A stretch of DNA of 64,000 nt from Salvia splendens (Eukaryota; Streptophyta; Magnoliopsida; Lamiales; Lamiaceae): the NCBI RefSeq assembly GCF_004379255.2, contig NC_056040.1, positions 3,638,257-3,702,256 of the forward strand, given 5' to 3'. The notes beneath the pieces are model-generated. The model ran no database searches. It was not told the origin of the DNA and was given only the letters and a program-made list of their open reading frames with translations. Shown here in pieces: positions 43,238-54,046 of the stretch (positions are counted from its first letter, which is position 1; each line of letters opens with the position of its first letter). The position numbers and the translations under genes are program-made.

Positions 43238-43610
43238 TATTGTTAACAAATGAATCATAAGTTTTGTACGTATTGTATTTTTGTGTGCAATGATGAATGC
43301 ATGTCTAATGTCTTGGATTAGAAATTTAGAATACCACTACGCACTAACAAAATAACAATAGATATGAATTTATATAACTTATTCTTGCGTAATTTGCAGT
43401 GTATGCATATTACTCGTTGCAGCAATGTATGTATATTACTCGTAATAACAGCTGTGTAAGAAACACGATGGAATTAGAATAAATTTAGGAATCCGACTAA
43501 TTATCGATTGAAACAACAAAACTCACACCGCAAAACGACGCAGTTTAGGCATAAAAAATCCAGAGTCCAGACAATCAACCATTAATGGACGAAACATCAC
43601 GGAGTGTACA

Positions 43611-46052
43611 ATGCAGCAAGAGCTTCGCAGCAGCTTAGGAAGCAACTCCACTCCCTTTTTTAACTCCCGCTGCATGCCTTCTTCCATGGGACTTCCCGAA
43701 AACCACCACCACTTTTCGGAAAAACCCAAGTTCTCTAACTCAACTCCGATGGGGAACGGAGACGGCCGCCGTCCCGACATGGTGATCGACATCGGGAAGC
43801 CGGTGAAGCTGACCGGCGGGCTCGAGTTCTCCGCCCTCACCTACACGGTGATCATGAAGGCGAAGGACCTCGCCGGCCAGTGGGAGAAGAAGGAGGTTGA
43901 TCTCCTACACGAGATCACCGGCTACGCCCCGAAAGGATGCATCACCGCCGTCATGGGCCCCAGCGGCGCCGGGAAGTCCACCTTCCTCGACGCCTTGGCC
44001 GGGCGGATTGCGAGCGGGAGCTTGATCGGGAGGGTCTCGTTGGATGGCGCCTACGTTAGCCCTAGCTTGATCAAGCGGACGTCTGCTTACATCATGCAGG
44101 AGGACCGTCTCTTCCCGATGCTCACAGTCTACGAGACACTCATGTTCGCTGCCGACTTCCGCCTCGGCTCCATTTCCCGAGACGAAAAGCGGCAGCGCGT
44201 CGAGGATTTGATACAACAGCTTGGTTTATTTGTAATTACCTTTTGTTGAAAATTTAACTGACTCAGCAGTATATATGGTACTGTAATGTACTGGTTGATA
44301 TCTTTGCTTTGGTGCAGTCTTCGAGGAATACCTATATCGGCGACGAGGGGACGAGGGGGGTTTCGGGCGGGGAGAGGCGGCGCGTGTCGATCGGGGTCGA
44401 CATCATCCACAAGCCGTCTCTGCTTTTCCTGGACGAGCCGACTTCGGGGCTCGACTCGACGAGCGCGCACAGCGTGATCGAGAAGGTGCACGACATAGCG
44501 CGGTCCGGGAGCACCGTGATCCTGACGATCCACCAGCCATCGTCGCGTATTCTGCTCTTCTTGGACCACATGATCATCCTTGCCCGAGGGCAGCTCGTAT
44601 ACCAGGGCCCGCCGAAAGACGTCGCGCTCCATCTCGAACGGATGGACCGCCAGCTCCCCAAGGGCGAAAACGCCATCGAGTACTTCATCGACGTGGTGCA
44701 GGAGTACGATCAGTCGGCCTTTGGAGTCGAGGCCGTGGCGGAGTTCGCGCTTACCGGAGTTAAGCCACCGCCACTTTCCCGGGGGCACGGAGCTTATGCT
44801 CCCCCCGCTTCGACCCTGCCTCCGGTAGTGCACGAGGGGCACGGAAGGAAGACTAATAACAAACGCCTTCAATTGCAAACCGGAACAAATGATAGTTTTG
44901 ATCATAGTGTGAGAAGCCCTTGGAATAATAGCACATCAAGATCATGGAGTAATAGCCAATCAATGATATACACACCCACCAGAAACTATGCTGATAGAAA
45001 TCGAGCCAGGTAAACTTCGTGATTTAATATTCCAATTTCAACTTTTACGAGACTAATAAATATACCACAGTGCATCTCCGGGCGGATACTACACGAGCTC
45101 GAGCGACATCCTACAACACACACCAACGCCGCGCAGCAGCGACTACACCGTCAACGAGGACGACTACATAACTCACAGTAGCATCCACCCAGAAGGCCAA
45201 GGAGGGGGCGGAGGCCCCCTCCTCGGCCCCAAGTTCGCCAACTCGTTAATCCCGGAGACGTGGATATTGATGCGGCGCAACTTCATCAGTATCCGTCGCA
45301 CGCCAGAGCTGTTCCTGTCCCGGCTCGTCGTCCTGACGGTGATGGGGATTATGATGGCGACGATGTTCTGGAAACCGAAGCATGACCAGCAGGGCATCAC
45401 CAACACCCTGAGCTTCTTCATCTTCACCGTCTGCCTCTTCTTCTTCTCCTCGAACGACGCCGTCCCGGCCTTCATCCAGGAGCGTTTCATCTTCGTCCGC
45501 GAGAGCTCCCACAACGCCTACCGCGCCTCCTCCTACACCGTCGCCGGCCTCATCACCTACCTCCCCTTCCTTGCCCTGCAGGCCGGCGTCTACGCCGCCA
45601 TCGTCTGGTTCCCGCTCAGGCTCGACGGTCCGTTCGTCTACTTCCTTCTCGTGCTCTACATGTCTCTGCTGTCAACCAACTCGTTCGTCGTCTTCGTCAG
45701 CTCCGTCGTCCCCAACTACATCCTCGGGTACGCGGCTGTCATCGCGTTCACGGCGCTCTTCTTCCTCTTCTGCGGCTACTTCCTCGACAGCGACACCATC
45801 CCGGGCTACTGGAAGTGGATGCACTACGTCTCCACCATGACCTACCCCTACGAGGGGCTGCTCATGAACGAGTACCAGACCAGTAACGATTTCGGCGGGA
45901 TCCCCGGCGACACGATCTTGAAGTCGCTCGGGATCAAAACCGACGACGGTTTGAAGTGGCGGAAGGTGTATTGGATGGCAGGGTGGGCTGTTGTTTATAG
46001 GGTGCTTTTCTACATTGTTCTGCGTTTCTTCTCCAAGAACCAAAGATCTTAG
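43611..46052 (+). CDS. STR: ABCG half-transporter, STR (STUNTED ARBUSCULE) type
   Basis: Three exons: 43611-44231, 44318-45009 and 45071-46052, giving 764 residues. The nucleotide-binding domain has Walker A GPSGAGKST (about 116-124), signature VSGGERRR (222-229), Walker B LLFLDEP with D246/E247 and the H-loop H279 (TIHQPSS). After EYDQSAFGVEAVAEFALTG comes a long Ser/Thr/Pro-rich linker, then the six-helix membrane domain. It begins at FLSRLVVLTVMGIMMATMFW, includes FIQERFIFVRESSHNAYRAS, and ends YRVLFYIVLRFFSKNQRS. NBD-before-TMD order and size are those of ABCG half-transporters. The wording around SLLFLDEPTSGLDSTSAHSV and the long linker resemble STR, which with STR2 is required at the periarbuscular membrane in arbuscular mycorrhiza. 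Known: STR is absent from non-host plants. I am sure of ABCG, less sure of STR versus STR2. The ATG at 43611 is chosen because an upstream ATG (43585) is out of frame. Confidence 0.85.
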
Positions 46053-46490
46053 AGCTATTTAAAATATGCATCTATTGAAGCAATTTATAAAAGTTCATTT
46101 GTACATGTTCTCTAAAATAAAATTCATACAATTAATTTAAAAAATGAAGCAATAAATCATCATACACACACAGCACAGCACAGGCTTAAAACTTCAACAA
46201 AAACTAGCTATATTTTCATTTTGTCAATAACAGAAACCAAATCCACCAATCATAGGGCTACATCATGCCATAGTCGACGACGTAAAACGACATAAAATAA
46301 CTTCGAGCTTATACAAGGAAGGTATGTCGAGGTACCAACAGAAAGAAAATGTATGGTGATAAAGCCGAATTTCTACTACCTATCTACTACTCTCAGGAAA
46401 CTATAAACCCTTCCGCGAAACTATTATAGAAACAAGAAAAACTCCCATGGCCTTGAATTTTCTTGACCCCCCCCCCCCCCCCCCACTGTC
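46053..46490. other. Convergent 3' ends, with a poly-C tract
   Basis: The space between two converging genes. A run of about 18 C (46467-46484) lies just beyond the chaperone gene's stop codon, on its 3' untranslated side. No other feature. Confidence 0.6.
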
Positions 46491-49241
46491 TCAGGCTTCA
46501 GCATCTTCATCTTCGTCGTCATCTTCAGAACCATCGCTGCCCTGCAGGAATATCAAAGATTGTTCTAGAATGAGAAAAGGTTCGATTATATGTAACGATT
46601 CAAACCAGAAATCCATAAATGAGGTGTCATTTCATAGCAAGTTCAATGCCTCACATTGCATTGTAAAATAAGCTACACGGATGTGGAGTAGTTTATGCCT
46701 TTACCTCATCATCTTCATCATCATCCATTTCAAGATCCTCTTCAACCTCCTACATAAAATAGAAATAAGCTATATTGAATAATAAGATATTTATATATGA
46801 ATAAAATGATTATATCCTACATTTAGAAATCATAGGAAACTGAACTTTCTAGTAATAAATGGAATGCAAGAAAAAAGAGATAGGAGTAATAAATTGCGAA
46901 ATTTACATTGTTAAAATATGCAAGAGGATTGGGCCACAAATCATCCTTGATTATATCTGCCACCTATTATGAAAGATGAGTAAAAAATTATCAGCTTGAC
47001 GAAAAAACTTAAGTGGAAGTACTCGTTTAAACATAAGCCATGATTCGGCATAATTACCTCATCACTAATTTCGTACATGTCACCTTTAAACTCAGACTCA
47101 GTAAACCAGGAAAAGAAACTACATGAATTAGAACTGAAGTAAGTAATCATTGCTTCAATAGGATCAGTGAGAGATAATGCCAGACAATTACTAAAGTAGG
47201 AGAGCAACTTATTCAGAGAGAGTATGTATAAGTATCATTATCAAGATGGCACACGCAATGAGCTAAACTAAGATGCAAAGAACCTTCCCATGGCAGTAAG
47301 GTAATACACAGCCTTTGGCCTCCTTGTTAATGTGGCAATAGAGACCATGCTCGTTTACCATATAATGTGTGTGAGAGAGGGAGGAAGGGGTGGAGGGAAA
47401 CAAACCTTTCCTCAGCAAGTGATCGCTTGTTTCCTTTCTTCTCCTCGGAAGTACCATTAGGCATGCCCTTCAGAATCCAAATATGCATAGGGAATTTTCA
47501 ACACACTACAGAAATATAAACACCTCAAACAACCATTGAGTAAAACTCACCATGCCTTCTTTCCATTTTATATTAGTTGCGGTGATTTTCGTCACCCCCT
47601 CCTCTAGGAAACTGAAGGTCTTTGTGAGCTTGGTATCTTCAAAATGTGGATTGGGTTTGAACATCTGAGCATATATATTTATTAGATTTTCAGCTTGTTT
47701 CCACACTAAACTCTCTTCTAAGGTGGGAGAAAAAAGAAATACTCACAAATGTGATGGAGTAGCCGGATTTCACATCTTTGAAGTCTTCCACTTCAAGATT
47801 ATCCAGATATTTGAAAATCTAACACAATAGAAGGTCATAACAGTGAGAAAGATGATATCAAATATTTGTAGTAAGTATAGCTAATGCTTGAAAAACATAT
47901 CCCCTGTGAATGAAGAATACATCAGAAGTTGAAATAATAAGCTCCTCTATTGACAATCAACATCCATGTTTGAGTCACCATAGAGACAGAGTTCAAATCA
48001 GAACAAAAAATGGTTTTCCTTTATCACATTTCTAAATGAATAAATTTATGTTGTCATGTTAAAAGCTTAAACTGAGAGGAGCTTTCTAAAAATTTCCAAT
48101 TTAGGAAATGTATTCAGGGATATCCCAAAACATGGAGTGAAACAGTTAGATGTGGACAGGGGATAAATGTGGTGCTATCTTCTTCGACAAAGCAAAGGTA
48201 GAGAAATTGGTACCTTTTGGTCTTCTTCAGTCAATAATTCAGTGAGGGCAGGATGACTCATAAACTGAAAGATATAAACGTAAGTCAGAACGAAAGTAAG
48301 TAGTCGCAAGCTTGCTAGTACCACATTAAATCTCTAAGATAATTTGCTAATACTATAAGTTATAAGTACTTACTGCAGTCAACCAGAAATCAGGGATCGA
48401 CTTTATGACATCATTTCTCTGATCATAGACAGGCTTCCGAATGGCGTTGAACTGCTGCTCCAGCTCCAATACCTTTTCACTTGCTTCCTCATTAATCTGA
48501 AAGCAGAATAACAGAAAATACCTCGCTTCATTAGCATCACGTCCAGCTCTAAGCGTACACTAGTAGTTATTATCATTTTGATCAACCATGAAAGAGCAAA
48601 ATATTCCCCACCAAAGACTCTGCTCCACTATACATCTTTCATCATGACAAGGGTGTAAGGTTACTTACAGAACAAGAGGCAAAAATCAACAAACTTACTT
48701 TGTGAACCTAATTATTAGCAAATAACTAAGCTTTGTATCTAAATATTTGTGAAAAAATAAATAAAGAGACAATGCAGGTTCAAAGCTAATTTTATTCATT
48801 CATTATCTAAAACTAAGTGAACAATTCATCAAATTATATGTTAAGGATTTGCAACAATTACAATGGCTTAAGGGTTTCCAGTTTCCACCATAATTTTGAA
48901 CTGTCAAAAACATTTAAATTCTCTTCGCTTCTCAAACAATTAGTTAAGCACATGAATATAATTCATGGCCCCTTCGAAGAAAAATTCAAGAGAAAATCAA
49001 GAAAAATAATGAGTAAAAAATTCTCTAAAAGACTCCAACTTTCAGGCACGAGTAACAGAAAAATAAATTTGCAACTTGAAGTATACATCAAAGAAAGTAG
49101 AAATACCTTTTCAAGTTCCTCTTGAATTGACTGAAGCTTTTCAACACATTGAACGAGCTTTTCATCTATAACCTCCTCCACCCCGTTCCTTTCTTCCTCC
49201 ACCTCTTCCGATCGCTGCTTCTTTCCCTTCTCAGCTCCCAT
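46491..49241 (-). CDS. NRP1: NAP1-related histone chaperone (NRP/SET type)
   Basis: Ten exons on the minus strand: 49241-49107, 48496-48374, 48264-48214, 47818-47747, 47664-47551, 47467-47406, 47118-47058, 46963-46907, 46749-46705 and 46541-46491. All junctions are in frame, giving 256 residues, the length of Arabidopsis NRP1. A charged N-terminus leads into the dimerisation helix ([20 protein letters not shown] ... [19 protein letters not shown]), followed by the NAP domain ([53 protein letters not shown]). The C-terminus is a long acidic tail ([20 protein letters not shown] ...). Such proteins bind H2A-H2B, act in nucleosome assembly and are related to human SET. Telo-box motifs AAACCCTAA and AGGGTTT lie just upstream (about 49320 and 49388), typical of proliferation-linked plant genes. 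NRP1 versus NRP2 cannot be decided by eye. Confidence 0.93.
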
Positions 49242-49433
49242 TTTAGTTCAAATTCAGAAGAATACACCTCAAAATTTTATGTTTTCGGTGTTTTCGACTG
49301 CTGTATGGGACCTTTGCTTAAACCCTAAATAAACCCTTCGCTGCTGCCCACTGCGATAAACGGGTTAAGCTGTGCTTCAAATTGCCTAGGGTTTGGAGTG
49401 CAGCAAGTGTAATTAAAGAAAGTTAAGGGGTAA

Positions 49434-50898
49434 GGCCATCCACAACGCTGTTAACACCGTTCCTATACCGTTCCTTAAACTACTATTTGCGGGCCCCACT
49501 GTACTTTTTTACTCCATTCCTTAACTAAGGAACGGAACCTGCAACCCTCCGTTCCTTAACCGTTTCTTAACCGTTCCTTAAATTACTATTCATTCAATTT
49601 CATTTTTTATTTTTATTTCCAACTCAATTCAATTAAAACAAACACACTTTAATAAAATTAAAATAACATTACAACTTAAAATTCAAAAAAATAGAAAAAG
49701 ACATAATTAAAATCCTAAAAAAATAAAAATTGACATAATTTAAAATACAATTTTATAGAGACAACCAAGAATAAGTTTGTCCCACATCGAAAGTGGAACA
49801 TAAAACATTCAAGGATGTCTCTATAAAATAGAGACAACCAAGAATGAGTTTGTCCCACATCGAAAGTGGAACATAAAACATTCAAGGTTGTCTCTATAAA
49901 ATAGAGATAACCAATAATGAGTTTGTCCCACATCGAAAGTGGAACATGAAACATTCAAGGATGTCTCTATAAAAGAGAAACAACCAAGAAAGAGTTTTTC
50001 CCACATCGAAAGTGGAACATAAAACATTCAAGGATGTCTCTATAAAATAGAGATAATCAAGAATGAGTTTGTCCCACATCGAAAGTGGAACATAAAATAT
50101 TCAAGGATGTCTCTATAAAATAGAGACAACCAAGATGAGTTTGTCCCACATCGAAAGTGAAACAAAAAATATTCAAGGATGTCTCTATAAAATAGAGATA
50201 ACCAAGAATGAGTTTGTCCCACATCGAAAGTGGAACATGAAACATTCAAGGATGTCTCTATAAAAGAGAGACAACCAAGAATGAGTTTTTCTCACATCGA
50301 AAGTGGAACATAAAACATTCATGGATGTCTCTATAAAATAGAGATAATCAAGAATGAGTTTGTCCCACATCGAAAGTGGAACATAAAATATTCAAGGATG
50401 TCTCTATAAAATAGAGACAACCAAGATGAGTTTGTCCCACATCGAAAGTGGAACAAAAAACATTCAAGGATGTCTCTATAAAAGAGAGACAACCAAGAAT
50501 GAGTTTCATAAATTCGCAAGCCCATCAAATATATGGGCTAATACGAATTTCTAGTATTCATTTATTTGTAAAAATTGTTTTTAAATATAAAAAACAATTT
50601 TTATAAATAAAAATATTTTTTTTAATAAATTCGATTTTTTAAAAAAAAAATCGAATTATTGCGTCACCGTGACGACGCCCACTCGCGGGGCAGCGAGTGG
50701 GCGTCACGCGTCGAATGGGAGGCCGCCACGTCGCCTCGGCGCGTGGCGGAACGTGTCGTGCCGCGTCTCGCGGGAACGGCACCCGGCACGACACCGGCAC
50801 GGAATGGCAACGACACGGGCGGCTGCAACGCGTGCCGCCGCGGTTCCGTTCCTCCGGAACGAAATAAGGCACCGCAACGGCACGCGTTGCGGATGCTC
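49434..50898. mobile_element. Putative Harbinger-type non-autonomous element enclosing a tandem array
   Basis: Left end GGCCATCCACAACGC at 49434, right end GCGTTGCGGATGCTC at 50898, an inverted pair with two or three mismatches. TAA lies on both sides (49431-49433 and 50899-50901). The left arm is rich in CCGTTCCTTAA motifs; the right arm (50650-50898) is GC-rich with CACGGCACG-type repeats. The snRNA-promoter-like array (49752-50506) fills the middle. Because the arms differ, two different elements placed end to end are possible. Confidence 0.6.
49752..50506 (+). repeat. 73-bp tandem array of snRNA-type promoter modules (USE + TATA)
   Basis: Ten units, 72-73 bp apart. Each has the plant snRNA upstream sequence element GTCCCACATCG, starting at 49779, 49852, 49925, 49998, 50071, 50143, 50216, 50289, 50362 and 50434. 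Eight are exact; the fourth is TTCCCACATCG and the eighth TTCTCACATCG. Each is followed, 32 bp after the element, by CTCTATAAAA. Plant snRNA genes use exactly this pair of elements, with about this spacing for Pol II and a turn less for Pol III. No snRNA body lies between units: the predicted start site of one unit falls near the USE of the next. The TATA lies in a short palindrome (GTCTCTATAAAATAGAGAC). Confidence 0.85.
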
Positions 50899-50937
50899 TA
50901 ATAACAATAACTATTTACTTATCTTCTTTATTCTTTA

Positions 50938-51469
50938 GGTCATCCGCAATGGGCGGACGATGGCACGCCCGATGGCGCGCATCGTCAGCGCCATTCATCG
51001 TCCGCCCCCACTGTGGGTGTGTGGCATAGGCCGCGGACAATAGTCGCGGCCTATGCTTCGGGCGCGACTTAAACCGCGGACGATGGCCATCGTCCGCCCA
51101 TTGCGGACGTCGCGGACGATGGTCGCAGACGATGGCCATCGTCCGCGACATCGTCCGCCCCATTGTGAAGGCCGCGGACGATGGCACGCGGTTTCGTAGG
51201 AAGTTGGGAATTGACCCGACTTAGTTTTTTTGTTTTTTTAGTTGAATGGTGTAATTTTTTTTTTATTAAAACTTCGCCGCTTGTTATTTAGTCGTTTTTT
51301 TTTACTCGTTACGTGTTATTTGAAAACAGTTAAATTAATTAAACAAAACAACAAAATGATGATGTGGCGCGCCTTAGGGCGCCCCACTGCAGGTGGAGAA
51401 GGATGAGGATAAAAATGCTGGCGTGGCGCGCCATAGGGCGCGCCTTAGGGCGCCCCACTGCTGATGGTC
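50938..51469. mobile_element. GC-rich Harbinger-type MITE
   Basis: Left end GGTCATCCGCAATGGG (50938), right end CCCCACTGCTGATGGTC (51469), with TTA on both sides (50935-50937 and 51470-51472). The interior is built from CGGACGATGG/CCATCGTCCG inverted units (about 50955-51185) and GGCGCGCC repeats near the right end (51366-51455). 532 bp, non-coding. It begins less than 40 bp after the previous element ends. Confidence 0.75.
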
Positions 51470-51472
51470 TTA

Positions 51473-52181
51473 CTTAAAGTCTTAAACAACATTTGTGAAT
51501 ATTAATTTGTGCCTTTATTTGGTTGGTTTTCTTAGTATCTAAATTCCATTAATGAGCAAATCTGAGCATACAAAATCCGAAAGCCAGAAACGAAAATAAA
51601 CATGCCAAAACAAATCCAGAAGGCAGACACAGAGTTACAACTCTATTCAATAATAAAATTAAAATCTTCATCAATTATAGGAGAGTAGAAGAAAATAAAT
51701 ACTAGTATTAAACAAAATCAAGACCGGTTTTGAACAAATATACAACGTCATTTCGATGTTGCAATTTCTGATTAATGCACACAAATTAATGTAACCTTAA
51801 CGATAATAACTTTGAGGTATCATGTTACATGAACTTATGTATCAATAACATTGTAGAAAGTAATGCTAACGTAAATCTTTTATCTTTTCATTTAAAATGC
51901 AAGTATGAAATCAATCACGAAATATTTCGAGATTAAACTTTTAGAAAAAATATTTTGCAAATACAAACATAAAAATGTATAACCATGAGTAGTGGCAGAA
52001 CTAGACATTTTACGTTGTAATCTAATAAAATTGCCTAACCTACTTACGAATATTTCTTTTTAATTCAAAACAAAAATCAATAATAGTACTCCTAGTATTT
52101 GAAATCAGATATTTATAGTATAATTTCTTGATATTAATCTTACACGAAAGAGAAATAACAAAAACATAGATATGAATTAGT
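51473..52181. other. Intergenic, 3' side of the PKS-like gene
   Basis: AT-rich DNA with no recognisable gene or repeat. It includes the likely 3' untranslated region of the next gene. Confidence 0.45.
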
Positions 52182-52646
52182 TCAATAGGGACGTTTTTGT
52201 GACATGGTAATAGATTCGATCTCGAACAGATCCGAGCTGGCATCACTCGCCACGTCATCATCGTCATAAGGTTTTGGAATGGCGTCCCACGTTAGGATCG
52301 CCTGCAGTTTCCTCTCCATATTCTTGCAGCCTGTTTCTCCCTTGGCCTTGATTAATATTGTTGCATAAAATTGGATGGAGTTTCTGGATTCTTCTAGATC
52401 TTTCTCAGTAGTCCCCTCCGCTCGATGATGCTCGATTCTACTTTGCGGTCGAGGATGCTTTATGCGAACGTCTTTCTTGTCGAAGCAAGTGAATCTGAAG
52501 GTCATTCTTCTCCCAACGATGGCCCTTTTGGGTTCGCGAGAAAACGAGCCGACTCCATAGCTGGTGTTTGAATTTGTGATCAGTGATGGCCTTTTGAGTT
52601 TCAAAACACTAATGAGGGTTTCTTTAGCTGAGATTTTATCACCCAT
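52182..52646 (-). CDS. Small PKS-like (phytochrome kinase substrate-like) protein
   Basis: Single-exon frame of 154 residues from the ATG at 52646 (MGDKISAKETLISVLKLK). The frame is open further upstream to 52730 but only with a GTG. The C-terminal motif SDASSDLFEIESIT, preceded by ILTWDAIPKPYDDDD, is what I recognise from PHYTOCHROME KINASE SUBSTRATE proteins, and a similar motif occurs in BIG GRAIN 1 proteins. The middle is basic (FSREPKRAIVGRRMTFRF, RIKHPRPQSR) and charged (EGTTEKDLEESRNS). It is much shorter than typical PKS proteins (about 400 residues), so it may be a short family member or a distinct plant protein sharing the motif. No membrane span. If it is a true PKS, it would act at the plasma membrane in phototropin/phytochrome signalling and auxin-related growth. 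Confidence 0.6.
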   Translation of the reverse strand: MGDKISAKETLISVLKLKRPSLITNSNTSYGVGSFSREPKRAIVGRRMTFRFTCFDKKDVRIKHPRPQSRIEHHRAEGTTEKDLEESRNSIQFYATILIKAKGETGCKNMERKLQAILTWDAIPKPYDDDDVASDASSDLFEIESITMSQKRPY

Positions 52647-53560
52647 CTCACCTTCTACAAGTGGTAGAGACTTCTCTAAATAATTAAAGGGAGATGAATA
52701 CAAACACAATAATATAATAGGAGTACTCACTACTTTGTCCTTTAAATAGAGGTGTATGCAATAATTGGAGAATTCTGTAGCTAAGTTTGGTCACACACAC
52801 TAGCATGTCGTGCAAGTAACACACGCATAATTTATTGTTGTCATCTTAGGAATGCATAATTAAAGCTAATCTCTAAGAGTTTGCAAATGAACAAGTGGTT
52901 GCAAAACAACATTTAAATTCATCCACCCTCTTCTTATACTATAGTGGTCATACTGCATTTATTATTGAAAGCTCCAAACACGTACTCGCAAATGAGTTCT
53001 GTATACATGTAGTCTATTGGCTAAGCCCTTACGATTTTGTTTGAGGCACTTCCCAAATGCCTTCGTTGAGATAACTCTTATAATTGCGTACGACTTTTAC
53101 TTATTCTCCGATGTGGATGTTGCACCCCAACATGCTCTCATCACTTCATATTTATGCAGCTTTTCACTATCTTTGTCACTTTCTTACTCTTAATTTTTTT
53201 TTTTTTGTGCGAGACTTATTTCAAATTGGGTATATTAAAGAGGCTTAATTAAATTGTGGGGACGATTCTTGTCGACTATGACTATCAAAGTACTGTCACA
53301 TATACGATAATTGATTGGGGTTATTGATTACGAGACCCAACTATATTTCCATACTTTATTTCATTGGAGCTGTGAAATGGTCCTTGATTTGATTTTTCAT
53401 GGCTAGTGTCGTGTGACTCCACACGTCTTTGTTTGATTCTTGTTGCATAATGTAATTGAGTGATGCATAAATTAGAAGCCATACATACCTCACAAAAGTA
53501 GATACATTTCGTTATTGCCCTATTCTTAGGGTAATAATTATGCACAAGCTACCATTTTTT
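52647..53560. other. Upstream region of the PKS-like gene, no other gene
   Basis: AT-rich. A 74-codon minus-strand frame at 53321-53545 has no recognisable domain and was not called. Confidence 0.45.
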
Positions 53561-53636
53561 TTCTTTTTTTTTAAAATTAACTCCTATATAAGGGAGGAAG
53601 TTACAAATAAACTTATATACTATAGATAGGAGTAAA

Positions 53637-53721
53637 TTACAACTGATGTCAAGAGGGCTCGAACTCGACACCTCATGCAATAATGTCTAAGCTCCTTGCC
53701 GCTAGGACAAAGGCTCTGGAC
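53637..53721 (-). repeat. SINE copy
   Basis: Near-identical to 8241-8325 (one visible substitution, CGACACC against CGGCACC). On the minus strand it reads GTCCAGAGCCTTTGTCCTAG, with the B-box-like GAGTTCGAGCCC. The SINE may extend left to about 53580 (a TATATAAGGGAGGAAG stretch), but target duplications were not resolved. Confidence 0.65.
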
Positions 53722-53771
53722 GCCGGCACCTTATGCACACGCTACCTAATCCTTCACTTAATACTAAGATA

Positions 53772-53772
53772 T

Positions 53773-53799
<27 letters not shown>
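53772..53799. repeat. (TG)n microsatellite
   Basis: About 13-14 uninterrupted TG units, useful as a length-variable marker. Confidence 0.9.
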
Positions 53800-53803
<4 letters not shown>

Positions 53804-54046
53804 GGAGAATAAACTAAATAGACAAAACATATTCAAAATTTTAAATAAAATTTTGCAGTTGATAAGCTTAGATCTTAATGCTACAAAAAAGCAAGTTTCA
53901 GAGAAAACAGGGGACATGCCTTCTTTTTTCTTCAGTTCACTTTGGGAAACTAGCAAGTGCAAAGCAGCTATAGCTTCTTGCAGCTAATTTCTCTTCGACT
54001 ATTTCTTCCAGAGCGCGATATCCATGAAACACAGCCCACCAGATCT

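Noticed and set aside
44129..44905. 258-codon minus-strand frame opposite the ABCG exon
   Set aside because: Antisense shadow of a GC-rich exon with no domain of its own.
46447..46671. Plus-strand frame across the poly-C tract
   Set aside because: Antisense to the last exon and 3' end of the histone chaperone gene; poly-Pro and poly-Ser come from the C-run and the acidic tail.
49752..50506. Regular 73-bp repeats that superficially resemble a CRISPR array, and the many overlapping open frames in them
   Set aside because: The genome is a plant nuclear one, the repeats are contiguous with no unique spacers, and the frames (rich in MFHVPLSMWDK) are simply the repeat translated.
52647..52730. 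Upstream extension of the PKS-like gene
   Set aside because: Begins with GTG, is hydrophobic and unlike the rest. The ATG at 52646 is the natural start.
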